Shown here: piece after piece, positions 24,605 to 37,407 of the stretch
Position numbering within the stretch: position 1 is the stretch's first letter
Layout of the letters: each line of letters starts with the position of its first letter
Assembly: GCA_036362985.1 (NCBI GenBank)
Contig: JAYGXS010000006.1
Coordinates: 8,265,011-8,329,010 of the forward strand
DNA length: 64,000 bases
Reading direction: 5' to 3'
From: Ligula intestinalis
Taxonomy: Eukaryota; Platyhelminthes; Cestoda; Diphyllobothriidea; Diphyllobothriidae
Position numbers and translations under genes: made by a program
The notes under the pieces: generated by a model
What the model saw: only the letters and a program-made list of their open reading frames with translations
Databases searched by the model: none
What the model was told of the DNA's origin: nothing

Positions 24605-27090
24605 ATTTCTCATTTCCTAAAGAATGTCTTTGCATGAAATTACATTTCTTGGGATGCTAGCCTTTAAGTTTATACGAAACAATTACGATTGCGAAGTTTT
24701 GATCGAGGCAAGACAATTAAAGATGTGTGCTATTCGCAAAAGTTGTACGCTAGAACAAGTAGCATTTCTCCATAAGTGCCGAAAAAACGCATTTTTGCTG
24801 AAGACTGTGCTTGTGAGGCCTGCAATCAGATCTACCCTAGGGTATCAGATTGGATCTCGTTATTAAAAAAGTACGCTTGGAGAATTTATAACGGATGACC
24901 ATTATCGACTGCAACAGTTCCATTCTTCAAAGAAACAACAGATCCATGTCTAACGCAATAGTCTTCTCCTTCACTTATTTGAATAAGTAGGTGAAACAAT
25001 TGCCACATAACAGAATTGGAAAGACGAAAGAAGAAGATGTTTCTAGACAAAAAAATGGAAGACTATTTTCAACCATCTGCTACAAACCAACACCCTGTAG
25101 AGAAGGTTGTGAACCTATCTTCCAGATTCCTCAATGCAACAGAAGTGAATTTGTTTTCCAACAGGATGAAAAACAACCCTTGGAATTCTTATTACTTGGG
25201 CTTTCTAGCCAGCTAGGAGTCAATCATATTTAAAGGAGACCTTAGCGACTATGATCAGTTTACCATCTAAAACAGTGCTGTCCATGCGTTAAAGAATCGG
25301 AGGCTCAACTGCTGTCTTGAACAAACCAAACTACAAACAGAAGATGCTCAACCTCTAAGCTTCTCCCAACAGACTCTTCCAAGAAGCAGATGTCATCCAT
25401 TGACAAAGTATATTAACGGCTTACATGGACGAAACTACTGTCAGGAGATACTGCAAAATGCCTGAAACAATCCGAGACAACCATCGTAAAGATCTACGGA
25501 TTACTGAAAGTTCACAAAATGGAAGTTCCTCTGCGATCGATAGAACCATTAATCGGCGCACCGAACTATAACATATTTAAGCGGTTATTCCGACAATTGT
25601 ATCCATTTACGAAGGATTGTGAAAATTCTAGTCATAACTCTACGGAGTTTTTACAGAAACTAAGGGGAATCAAGGTCACAGGTGATGAGATAATGGTCTC
25701 CTTCGTCGTCGTTTCCCTGCTCACGTCCATAACAATAAATGTAGCAAGGCAATGCACAAAGGAAGACCTAAAGAGCTATGAAACGAAGGTTCCTGCAACT
25801 GCCTTACTTGACCTTGTGGACCTTTGCCTATAAAATTAGTTTTCCTTTGATCATCAGTACTATCAACAACTGGAAGGAGCTCCAATGAGGTCACTTATAT
25901 CTGGATGCCTTGCCGAAATAACCATGCAGAAGCATGAATCAATGGGCCTTCCATTGATTAACCCTAACTTATGGGTACGCTGTGTTGACGGCACATTTGT
26001 TGTCGTTAAAAAGGACCATTTTGAAGCACTCAACAAGACCAATAACTCAACCATTCTAGGCATTTAATTCACGCTCGAGAAGGAAGTCAAGAACAAACTC
26101 CCATTTCTGGATGAGCTTCTGCGGTGAAATGCTGACATAACATTACAAACGTCCGAATGCGAAGTTATTATTCACCATGAAAGCAACAACCCCCATCTCT
26201 CGCAAAAGGAGTGCCATCGACAGTCTGCTACGCCGAGCGAAGACACACTGTTCTGACGAAAAAACCTACCGAAACTAGCTGTTTGAATTTTTTTCCGCAA
26301 TGGTTACCCCAGAAACTTTGTACACCGATGCATGAGACAACAACAATCCAAGAAAAAAGGAACCAGATAGTTCCACTCAGGCGTCCAAAACAAACACATG
26401 GTGAGTCGTTCCTTATATAAGGAACGTGTCTGGACTCATTGAAAGACAATTGCGTAAAGACCAAATTAAAGTGGCACACAAACCGATAGCTACTTTACGC
26501 ACACAGTTAGCAAACCCTAAGGATAGGGTAAACTACCTCGATAAGAAAGAAGCTATCAACAAAATCCCATGTGAAGCTTGTGACGCGGTATATTTTGGCC
26601 AAACAGGAAGATCTGTCTCCTTACGCATCCGCTAGCACCAATCGACAGCGAAGAGACATGAACGTTCTTCCGAAGTGGCTTTGCATTGCCTTTACATAGC
26701 ACATACCTTTGCATGGGACAAAACACGCATCTTTGGTGTTTGCCCCTCCAGAAAAGGCCGATAATTTCTTGAGGCCATGAACTCAGATGATTCGTGCATC
26801 AACCGAGGTGTCGAGTTAGCTGGAGTGTAAAAACAGTTCAAAGAAAGGTGGAAGAGACTGCAGCCGACAAACATAGACCAACAGGAACCACAATTATTAT
26901 CCACAACGGATAACCCGGACTGACCCTGGACTGCCCCCGGACTGACTCAAATTACGGTTGCCAATTAGCCATTACGCCATTGCGACTGATAATCATGCCC
27001 ATCACGATGTGACACAATTTGTAACCCCCAAACAACGCTCACACTAGATGACATTATAACTGTATCAACACTTTTAAAGGCTAACTTTTG

Positions 27091-27168
27091 TTTGCAAATT
27101 TTTATCAAGTCTGACGACGACCTGGGGATCAAATGTCACTCATTTACTCGATATACATACTCATTTTC
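27091..27168 (+). repeat. Right terminal repeat of the PLE, hammerhead-like
   Basis: CTGACGA (27111-27117) is followed by a potential helix II, GACC-TGGG-GATC (27119-27130, one mismatch), then AAATGTC (27131-27137) where GAAACGTC would be expected. Flanking bases match the left copy, including CTCATTT.CC farther on. Confidence 0.65.
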
Positions 27169-28129
27169 CAAAAAAAACGCATTTTAATGAAATATCGATA
27201 TCATGCCACTACCACTGAACAGTAAATATACAGGGAAATTCTTACTTAATCATAAAGTGTCCATTACATGTGGGGGAAGTAGACGTACGATTAGAGCGCC
27301 CCTCCAAGCTGAATTTTTTCAAATGCCGCCATTACGGCGTCGTAAGCTTCAGGTATAAAACGTGTCCCAGTAGGCGCTGAATCCTCAGATGCATTCCAAT
27401 TTCTGTTATTTGCTTTGCCAGTGAACATGTTCAAGTCAATTGCCTGTCTTCTATATGAATTATAGCCCGCAGTTGCAATGACCTAGATGCATGGTCAGCT
27501 AGTCTGCATCATAATTTATTACAATGGAAAAATTGCGTGAATGCACCGAATGCGGATTGCTTCGGAAAATGAGTTTAATATTTCTGTGGTGGAAAGAGTG
27601 TTTTTAAGAATGGAAACAGTAGTTTACGTAGCATACCTCATTAATCTCAAGTCCCAACATTTTTGTACTACGAAAACAGTTAATATATGATTTTATAGAA
27701 GCAGAATTATAATAGACAGTGGAATATAATTAAAAAGCTGTTATGTGCATTTTTAGTAACTGTTTTTAGAAATATTGCTGATTATGGCAGATTTTATTAA
27801 TCTGTAATACCGAATACTCGACTATCACATTGCTTATCAATAGAAAAAAACCACCCAAATAATATTCCTTTTGTATAATCTGACCATGAGTTAACCATGT
27901 CTGCAAATATTATATCACTGTACAAACTGTGCAGTATTCTTCTTCGCAGCTACCTGCTGATTGTCGTATGTGTGTTTCTTCTGGCATTCAAGCGACTGGG
28001 TTACACTAATAAAAATTTCCCTCAGGTTGGCCAAGCCATGAGCAGTGTGTGCCTGTATTCAACTGATGTATGCTTGTTAACTTTGGCTAAAAATCCTTTT
28101 CGGGATTTCAGTCTATAAACACCTGATTT
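27169..28129. other. No recognisable gene
   Basis: AT-rich with short open frames only. Confidence 0.4.
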
Positions 28130-31100
28130 TTCCAAATCAGCTGCATTGAGTTGCACGTCTCTATAAGCAGGACACCTGACAGTTAACTGTGAATTAGCGC
28201 CCATCGAATGAAAACTTATTCTGGGCATGACTCGAAAATGTACAAAGCTGGACTACTCACATATAAATGAACACATTTATGAATGCATTATTTTGATTAT
28301 GGAAAACCAAATCATGTGAAATCGAATTGTGATATATAGGTTGAAGGCAATTTTACTAAGATACATGGTAAAAAGTTTTTTCTTACAATCCAAGCTATAA
28401 ACAAAAGTCGGATTTGCCGCGGGTTCGATTCTTTGACCTGCGGTAGTCAATGTTGAAGTCGACAAGCTTCAAAAAAGTCGAATAATTGATCAGATAAAGT
28501 CTAAAACGAATAAGAATCGCAACGTTGATGATGTTTTTGCAAATTCCACGAAGCAAGCCTGTTGAGCAGCCATCTTAGGTTTCTAAAATTAGGGGTGTCC
28601 GTCAGGGTTGTTGACCTTCAGGATTGCAAGGGTTTGAAAGCTCCTATGGTAGACGTTCCTTCACGCACAAGATCTTTGATTAATATGCAAAAGAAAGGCC
28701 ATCAAAATAAAATTTAATTTGGAAATAACACTAAATTCGGCAATTCTGGGCAGTTCATATCAAACTAAGTCAGTTTTTGACGTAGAAAAAATAAATTATT
28801 TGTCCAACTTACGACAATGACGAGGACAAAAAAATGAAACCAGGAATTGTTGCACGCAAACAACCTCCTTCACATATTTATTTCAAATTAAACGGCTCAT
28901 GGCTTAACTATGGAAAGCAAACCTTTTGTTCCCGAGAGTCAATTCCTTATAACATAAAGGACTCCAAAAACCAAGCATCGCTAAATCTTCTAGCGTGACC
29001 CTTCCCAATAACATGGCACGACACAGAATGTGGATGTTTTAAAGTAATTCAACATAGCCTTAATCCCTGAGCTTCACCGAAGTATTAATCAGTCATCCAG
29101 AAGAAATAGAAAGCACATCTAGAGAAACGCATTCTCGTACACGGTTGTGATTCCGGTCATGAAGTTCACCCCTTCAACCCCTGTTCTTTCCCAATTAGCC
29201 GTAATGTGTTAGAAAACTAGCGCGCCTGTTAGCAGAATCAGAAACGGGTGCCATTAGTTTGAATAGGCCCCTCATTAATGCATTGGTGAACAAATCACAG
29301 GACCCAAATTTATCCTGATTTCATATTAACTAGGTGCTTCAAAAATCACGTGCTTTACAGCTTTACTTACCCCGACGTCTGTCCGTAATTCGGCAAAAAT
29401 GCGAGTGATCAAGCGCCTTAGATTCCGCTTGCCCGATCATTCTGTCTTGCAGGATAAGTGGTATATGGCAAGTCTTTAATATATTATCTTATGTTGGTAT
29501 TTTAGCGATTTCTGTTTAGTTAAGCTTGGTTTTATCAGTATATATTAGTGAAAAGCAATTATTTACCTTATGTGAGTGGAATCTCAATAAACACACTTTA
29601 ACCTAAAAGTAAACTTACTAAGTAAAATCTAACCTTGAAACTAAACTAAAAGTAAACTGAAGAATTTAAAACAAAAAAATTGTGGGGCAGTAGATACACA
29701 GGGCGGCCGGCCATCTTTATTAGTAGCTGTAATTCTTAAAATATCCGCTTACCCTATTCCAAAACCTGCTTTAGATTTTTCCCGAAATTTTGTCAATGCG
29801 GCTTAGAATTGTGATAACAGACTTGAACCTGACTTCTTAATTTACTGGCATTACAAGCGCTTTTAGAAAGCATAAGCACTCACAGTGGCTAGTCTTCTGA
29901 TAAATGCTATGTGACAGGATTTAAGCTAAACTTTGAATAGGTTGACATTCAAATTATTCAGAAGAACCAGGTTGCGGAAAGGATCCCTAAACCTGAAAGC
30001 CGCATTTTATTTGTAAGTGATTTTCTCAAAGTGTACCGCTGCAATGTTTAATATGTGGCGTTAATGTATTGTCTAGCATATTATTGCAAAGAGAGTTCCT
30101 TTTAATACTATGATGGAAGCATTTTTCTGCGGCAAATATAGTGACTTTGAGAGCTGTGCAATTAAAATTATATTTTGATCCAGTAAAGGTATTTTATTTG
30201 CTACATCTAACGATAGGCCAAGCTATTTCTTCGCCGTCAGCTCTCCATCCAATATTGACGAAATAACCCTAACTGGCTTTACATTATTCTAGCGTCTTTG
30301 TTAACATGACATGTGATGAACCGAGAAGCAGATACCACGGATCGACCGTTGCGTTTTAATCAATAGAGTCTCAGTAGTAAGTGGCACCAGCTACTTTCAC
30401 TTTACGGCAAGAACACGCACAAATGCAAACTGATTCCATGTTAACTTTTAAGATACAGGAACACGGCTGGCATTCATAGCTGATTTCTACAATGTTCCTA
30501 GCACTCAGTTGCGGCCTTAAGGCACCGCCTAGAACCATGCCGAGCAGGATTGAGTTCAACACCTACCACGCTGTCTCTTCTTTCAGCACTAACTGGAACT
30601 CCACCGCAATGCTCAGCATTTTAAGTTGATCACATACAAACGGATCGGTTCTAGCGGTAAATGGCAGAAATATACATCACGCAGAAACGTCAAGATCAAA
30701 CAAAAGACTGCCTGGGTCGAAGCAACCGCTTATCGGAGCAATCAAGCTAAAGGGGCTCACATATACGCTGACGCGTATTAAACTGCATGCACGCTTTGTT
30801 AATGGCAATACACAGACAGCTAGATGACGACTTATGTAGAAACCGGCAAGTTTTATTATTTTAAAAAGAAATGAACACTTATTGAAATAATTTTACAGCG
30901 TTATTATACTGTTTCATTCATTTTCTGTTCAAAAGTTTTTTTTTAACAATTAATATGTATCAACAGTCACCAAACGATGGTTCCTCAGCAGACTAAACCA
31001 GACTAAACCCAATGCTGGTGGTTCACATGCCTTTGTGTCATCAGGTTTCGTTAAATTATCGGTGAAGACCGAGATGGCAGTGACTCACTGGGTTACTCAA

Positions 31101-31400
31101 ATTCGGTCGTATAAGCTGATATGAACGAAAACTATGCAAGATCGAAAAGGCACTAATCACTCAAATACATTCTTCAAATCAAATTTGCTACGCACCACAT
31201 TTATATTAAGTTCAGGATGTTTGCACTGAACGCAGTGCAAAACAACACGATATTGTGATATGACAAGTCTACGTGCTGACAATCCGAAGCCTTCTTGTCT
31301 CAAAACTACAGAAATGGTATAACTTGAGACACCAAAAATAAAGACTTTAAGCCCCCGAAGCGCTCGTTTTCAGCGTGGATAGAGTGCAAGGCATTTAATT
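28130..31400 (+). repeat. Long duplicated segment, copy B
   Basis: Contiguous counterpart of 10010-11480 plus 15530-17130. It lacks the PLE and the AT-rich block found inside copy A. Includes an R2 repeat at 28385-28570. No coding region was recognised; the open frame at 30371-30562 minus has no counterpart frame of the same kind in copy A and is probably chance. Confidence 0.6.
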
Positions 31401-31576
31401 TGACAAACATAAACAAAAAATGTACACATTCTGAATTTCGATCTGTTTAATCAAGAACGTAACACTAAAAAAAAACAGAAAATTATTAAGTTTTGTTTTG
31501 ACAACCAACCGACTTAAAAATACAGCGATCCAATTTGCTTGCCGTGTATGCTTCTGATATTTTGCTACGCATGCAT

Positions 31577-33010
31577 CAGATGACGAATCCGCGACGGTTA
31601 TCAAAACGTCAGGCAAAAAACATATTATCTCAGCGATCGAGCCTTCGTATTCTCTTCAATACTGAGGATGTTAAGACGTGCTATGGTTCGGTTAACTGTT
31701 GAGGCTATTTTTACTACTTTGAAAGAAACACAAATTGAAAATGGTCGGTCAATAATTTAATGGCAATCAAAGTAAACACGTAATGTGTTTTAAATTCCGA
31801 CCTACAGAACCCATGTTAACAACGTTTTCCTGGGACAAATGCTAGAAGTAGAGGTATATGATGTGCCGATGGAAAACAAGCGTTGCCAAAAATTATTCTT
31901 TTTAAATAACTATAGAAAGTAACATCGCGTATTCTGAGAGAATGACCACCTTAATATCAAATGTTAGGACAAAATGACATTTACGCAAAATTCATGGACA
32001 AACGAAAAACTGAACACCAGTGAATACCTTATGTTCCTCCTAAAACTACATCAACTACATATCTTTTTTGTTATCCTGCTTCACATGGTCTGGAAAATAG
32101 GTAAATTATTCGACACAATGCAATCTAGAGGAAAAATCGAGACTGTCAAAAAAGAGTCTACTTTTAAAGTCAGCCTTTAAAAATGAGGACATGCACTACA
32201 CATCCGACATCTGTCAATGGGCCAACAGCATTACTTTGACACTGACCCTAACTTTTTCCTGTAGAAAGGGCAATAGTGAGCTCCTCAAAATTGCCTAGTA
32301 TCCGACAAAAAACATTGTGCAGGAAGTAGTGCGTGAACAGGGAAGGAAATGTGAAGTAAACGTGAATTTTTTTTAAAACAAAACTCGTGCACGCAAGGCC
32401 AAAATACCAAGGCCAGTTTCTGGCAGACTTCTCAGGACGCGAATTGCCGAAGACACGGCAGCAGTCCGGCGGAATAATGTCAATTCACAAGTTGCGGCTG
32501 ATTCGACGAGACCCGGCCGCACGTTAAAATTCGATGAGGCCAAAATTCTTGCAAGAAGTGATAATAGCGTGAGCCGAGAACCACTTGAGTCATGGTACAC
32601 GGCCCCCGATCCATAAACAAGTGAAACGATTTGACCAATACGAATGCAATCCTGAGAGTCAAGTTGACCAAAGCAAGTCGTCACTTGAAGAACAGGCAGG
32701 CCACCGCCTCATCGTACACCAACACCGGGGAGCCAGGCGGCCGAGCAATCATCACGACTGAGCTCACCGCATATGATAAAAGTTCAACAGGTCAGAGCCC
32801 GCGTGCCGTCCAACAAGCAATCCACGCACAAGAAGGCAATTAACGTTAATTGTCGCTGGGTGTTTGCAGTAATGACTGTGTCCTATAAATCCTGCAAATT
32901 TCTGCGCATGCTTAACCTTTTTTCTACTAATCATATATCTGATGACGAATCCGCGACGGATATCGAAACGTCAGGCGAATAAAAATATTGTCACAGCAAT
33001 CGAGTCTTTT
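31577..33010 (+). mobile_element. Penelope-like element, 5'-deleted, bounded by hammerhead-bearing repeats
   Basis: Direct repeats of about 85 bp (from 31577 and from 32939) share GATGACGAATCCGCGACGG, then TATC.AAACGTCAGGC, then CAGC.ATCGAG. Between them the plus strand at about 32405-32690 reads the C-terminal GIY-YIG region: SGRLLRTRIAEDTAAVRR, NNVNSQVAADSTRPGRTLKF, DEAKILARSDNSVSREPLE and SWYTAPDP. The tail (KASRHLKNRQATASSYTNTG) runs on to about 32843 after a frame change. The RT is missing. Flanking repeats are preserved better than the coding part. The family also left a tail at 6580-6770. Confidence 0.75.
32939..32972 (+). ncRNA. Hammerhead ribozyme motif in the PLE right repeat
   Basis: CTGATGA (32939-32945) is followed by a helix II that I can pair by eye: GA(47-48)/TC(63-64), a bulged A62, and ATCCG(49-53)/CGGAT(57-61) with loop CGA. 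Then GAAAC (32965-32969) and GTC (32970-32972) follow. All conserved core bases of a type I hammerhead are present; helix III is minimal, as reported for PLE hammerheads that may act as dimers. The left copy at 31577 carries CAGATGA and CAAAAC and is probably inactive. Helix I could not be drawn convincingly. Confidence 0.6.
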
Positions 33011-35035
33011 TCTTCATCTTCGGTTCACTGACAAAACTACGAACGAAGGAATATTTACCAAAGTGGAAATGTTTGCGATTGCTGTATGGTCAATTACTTT
33101 ATACAAACTAAGGAGGTTTGACAGATTTGGGCAATGTAGTTGACCAATTGTGAAAACACTCGCCGCATTTATTGGAATTCGAATCCACATTGGAAGGAAA
33201 GCACTTAACTCAAGTAAACGCTCTACCTTCTTGAGCTTTGAATGCCACGCTTCCCACCATATTTGGTGACCACATAACCACGTCAAATTTGGGCGAGTAA
33301 TATAGATCCATATTTGATTATATTATCGCCAAATAAGGCACCCTCATGAAGCTGCCTCGCTAAACTTTCCGCCAGCACTTCATTCATACCATGACAAAAC
33401 CCATACACCACTTGATCCCACCGAGTATATTTAGGTTTAAATATATAGTGCTGTTGAGCCCACCAGCATGGCAAGTGATGCATGAAGTGCATTAGATGCT
33501 AAATCTTATAATGTGCCATCATACGGAAACTTCCATAAAAAAGAAACCTTTTGCATTTTATGCGATTCCTTGGAGGTGGCTTCAGTTTTCCCTTATGTGG
33601 GTGGTTGCAAAAGCAGTTGGGACAATGACATAAATAATGTTTTCTATTTTGCGTCACCGTTTATCAACAACAGACTCTCACTGTGTTTCATCTTCAAGAT
33701 ACTGCTGTACGCTAGTCTTGTATATCACGTTATATATAACCTTGGAATGGATTCAGTAAAGCACAAGGGGACCGGAACGTCAATTTATGGCTTGCTTTTC
33801 GTCACCAACCAGACGTATCCAATCCCCAGGGCCGATAACCCGCGATTCAAACGCGGGTTTGTCATCTAAGATTAGAAATATTATATGGGTGTCATTCATC
33901 CGGTCGTGGACAAATTGACTTCCGTTTAAGACCTCGAGCTTAGAATTAAAGCCCGCTCAGGGCTTTAGCCCCTGAGATTGTGTTGGTGACAGCTAAAAAA
34001 CCATAAATTGTCATTCATATCTCCGATCGCTGTCTCGGATCCCTTCTATCGCTTCCTTATAGACCCTATGTTACTGCCCGCGCGGGACATAATTGTTACC
34101 TGCCGGGCGAAACGGAATTCAGTTTTTTCATTCTTGGATCATTTATACCCAAATATTCATATATACTCTTATGTGCATAGCTGCTTGTAGTGTGCAAGAC
34201 ACTGTAATGTAACAAGTAACTGGGGTAAGTGAGTTTACATATGACAGTCGAGAGCAGTGGGGCTAAAATCTGCAGCCCGCAATCGGTAACTTATTTTGCC
34301 GGCGTCGCCAACGCGCAGTTCTTTGTTGCAGAATACTGGATCAGTAGCACTTAGAAGGTACTTTGCCCATTTAAGTTATTAGTTCATAATCTGATGAGCA
34401 ACTTTCAGATCATGGTTAAATGCATTTCTCTACAGCTCTAGGCATCGCAAAATTCTTGAAATCGATACATGACACACACTGCAATAGTGTGGAAAATTAA
34501 ATTCCCAGGTGGTAAGTCAGCAAGAGAAAGGGTGCATACAATCTGACATGCGATTTTGAAATAAAAACGGAGAACAATAACTCTTCGCCTCATCATAAAG
34601 TTAAAAACAGAAGTGTGGCATACTTGTAGGGAAATTGTCCAATGCACGCAAAAAAAGACCACATAGCGAAACGGGAATGGTTGAAAATAGACAATTCAGA
34701 ATTTCATAATGATTGTGCGTTATGTGCCCATAGACTATTGACCGGTATTTATGATGGTATTTAGATTACCCTACTCTGTACATGTACATTTCCTGGAGAA
34801 TATGGCGTCCTTTTCTGCTAAAAAACTAATTATAACATAATACCAGATAGAGCTCAGCAATAGACAAAGGCAGTCAAAATCAATGATAAAAGGCATGCTT
34901 CTTAAGTAGTTAGTGTTGTCAATATATAAGTTTTGGTAGGAGTTGGAACGAATCTCTTTAAAAAAGTCGACATCCTATCCTGACTAAAATGACTTCAGAA
35001 TAGACTACACAATAAAAAGTTTTACAACTGGAGTC
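33011..35035. other. No recognisable gene
   Basis: Several open frames of 60-118 codons, the longest at 33513-33869 plus, show no recognisable domain and no good exon boundaries. Confidence 0.4.
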
Positions 35036-35180
35036 AAGAAAAATAAAATTTTCCAATTTCTGTCTTCGCCTATAGAACTTCAATAAACTGATATATACCG
35101 CAATCAGAAATTAATTTCTCCAGAGATTAAAAAGCTGAACTTCTAAAACCGGTATATCAACCAGAAAGCAGATGGAGTCG
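35036..35180 (+). repeat. Partial copy of the retrozyme-like repeat
   Basis: Matches the 311-1100 and 20030-20520 units through AAATAAAATTTTCCA, CTGATATATACCGC, TTAAAAAGCTGAACTTC and AAAACCGGTATATCA..CAGAAAGCAGA. It stops before the hammerhead-like block, so this copy is 3'-truncated. Confidence 0.55.
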
Positions 35181-36917
35181 ATCCTGTTTAGCAAAAAAGT
35201 CGTAGTCTTTAGCATATGTCGAAATATTGCATGATCAACGGCGTTTACTGTATTTATTCTCCTGAAATCTATTTCTTCCACGGTGAGAGACGCCATGCTG
35301 AATAAGAAGCATAGAACCTCCATATTTCTAATTACAGTATGAAATTATAGCGATTGCAGTCACTGTTGTTTTCTGTCTAAACGGGACCAATTCCTGAATC
35401 AAGGGCAATTTAAGCAAAACTTTTCAAAATATTTGTTCAAAAATTTACAATGTCTTCACAATAGAAAGTGGCGTGGTTTACTATAAATAGCTTTTCAAAA
35501 AGGGACAGTTAAACAAATGCAGTTATTTTCTACATGTACGACAAACCTTGGTAAAAAAACTTCGACATTTATAATTGCGTGTAAAGGGGAAACACATATC
35601 TCTCCTCGTTCCGATCTTTTAGCGTTAATAGCTTTATTTAGCAAAAAAAGTTTTGTATCGGCTTTAGTGACTTCTGTCCCCTTTTCCCGGAATACTGATT
35701 AAAATTTTGCAGCGTAGATTGACCTATGTCAAATAAATTTGTCTTGAAGTTTGGTTTCTGTAATTAAACGCAGACGCCTTTCCACTATCAAAACTTTTCC
35801 AAACTTTCATTTTTTTCAAACCACATTTTTTCCTCTTAATTGACATTAATTACAGCTATTTCCACAGGCGACCGAACCCAATGATCGCAGGATCACTAGG
35901 ATCTCTCCTTTAAACTAAACATCCGCAATATTTGTGACCCTGACGTCATTAACATACACAACTTTTCGGTGAGGCTGACGTCAGTCATCAAAAAACCTTG
36001 GACTTAACCTTCTTATGTTGTGACATTTTACCACGATATCGGATTGTTCATGAGTGACATCCCACCATGGAGCAACACGGCAGTCCACAAACATATTCAA
36101 CCCATTGAGTCCACACCATGCTGCCTTCGTAATCAAGCAAAACAGACCCTATAAGGGTTGGATAACCCAGCCCACTTTCCTTACACCTGATCCTTATATA
36201 CTGAAACGGCAATGCGATTTGCCGTCGACGTACAATTCAATCGGCACCTTGCCCCTGCCACATCCCAACCTCTCTCCTTGCGCCCACGCCATCCATTAGC
36301 CCATATCGCATAAGTACCATTTTACTAATTTTTCTTTGTTTGCATTTTTGAACCCTATCTGCGTCCTGTGAAAGGTGCAATGATTTTATTGAACCACTAC
36401 GTGCCGCACACCCAACACTTACGTAACGTTCTGGATCTGTTTTCACACAGCCACAGGTTGTGATTGCGCGTTCGTAGAATGGTTAGCTTCGCGCAATCAG
36501 CATACATGCTGTGAAAATTGCTCTGCATATTTGGAGGGCCCTGGTTCGGTAAGTACCAGGCTTACTGTATTTGTCTACATATCGAATTCTACCAAATATC
36601 CATACTGCCGTATGTTACCTTCATATGAGAATATGCTTGATATTTTGATCATTAGCATGCAATTGTGCCAAAATTCATCCGTGTTTTTACATTTGTTGTA
36701 TCCTCCTGTGTTCGGGTCATCCACTTTAACGAAACAGACCGGTAGACTATACTTTTTTCGGCAATTCATCATTGAGCAGGACCAATTGCATGAATAGTGA
36801 AAGTAGGAGAGTTTCACAGGGTAACTAAGTACAATTGCACAATTACTGGAGATAATTGAAGTAGAAAGGGTTATTACAAGTAAGGCTTCTGTATGAGCAT
36901 TGATCATGTGCTCGGAA
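35181..36917. other. No recognisable gene
   Basis: Short open frames on both strands, no domain or exon structure seen. Confidence 0.4.
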
Positions 36918-37160
36918 CTAAATAATTACTGTTATTTTTATGGCTTTAACAACTGTCACCGGAGAGTTGGATAATATATGATCGCCGCCTGGCGACGGCG
37001 TGGACCACGGAAAGAGTACTGCTTGCATTAGAGTCTTCTGATAACGCAGCACTGGATTTGCTAGACGTTTGGCAAGGGCCTTGGCTTGCCGATTTAAGCG
37101 AATAACATATTTCGAGGAAGCAGCCCAGAAGTAAAAGATGCGATCGCTGGAATGAGACAT
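36918..37160 (-). mobile_element. Penelope-like element C-terminal tail fragment
   Basis: An 80-codon minus-strand frame reads QAKALAKRLANP..RYQKTLMQAV..PWST. It matches the tail of the PLE at 11.75-13.86 kb (TAEAVAIRLEKP..CCQKTLLHAM..PWPT). The upstream part instead matches repeat R1, so the junction may be a chimera or a less well known part of the element. Confidence 0.5.
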
Positions 37161-37195
37161 TTATTTATTTTACGTATCAAATTTAACATGGGTTA
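37105..37195 (+). repeat. Dispersed repeat R1, second copy
   Basis: Counterpart of 6985-7090, sharing GGAAGCAG..CAGAAGTAAAAGATGCGATCGCTGGAA-type sequence with a few changes. It overlaps the N-terminal end of the PLE tail frame on the other strand. Confidence 0.5.
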
Positions 37196-37407
37196 CGACA
37201 TAGCGTTTTCCACTTACTAGGAAGCGGAGTGTCAATACGTCACTGCACAAATCAAGACCCCTGGGGTGGTTACAGGAGATGATAAATAAAGTGCGCATGC
37301 GGTTGTGTGGCCAGTACGAACGATTAATACTGCGCAAGTTCTGCATATATCACCCTACTCTGTACATTTAGCACACTTTTCTCCGGTTATCAGTGATGAA
37401 GTGTTCT

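Larger units (their letters stand above)
24541..27168 (+). mobile_element. Penelope-like element with flanking direct repeats, inactivated
   Basis: Direct repeats at 24541-24604 and 27091-27168 bound the element. Inside, in broken plus-strand frames, are the PLE pieces in order: VVNLSSRFLNATEVNL (about 25110), IYGLLKVHKMEVPLRSI (25490-25545), APNYNIFKRLFRQLYP (25560-25610) and STEFLQKLRGIKV..DEIMVSF (to 25705). The RT box follows at 25981-25992, where the catalytic YxDD is changed to CVDG. Then come PFLDELL, and a GIY-YIG nuclease with IPCEACDAVYFGQTGR and LRIR*H (26563-26640), and a tail with FLEAMNSDD..INRGVEL (26765-26820). PLE proteins combine RT and GIY-YIG; this one is dead, with many stops and a destroyed active site. 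Flanking repeats of this kind (pseudo-LTRs) that carry hammerhead motifs are known for PLEs. Confidence 0.85.
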
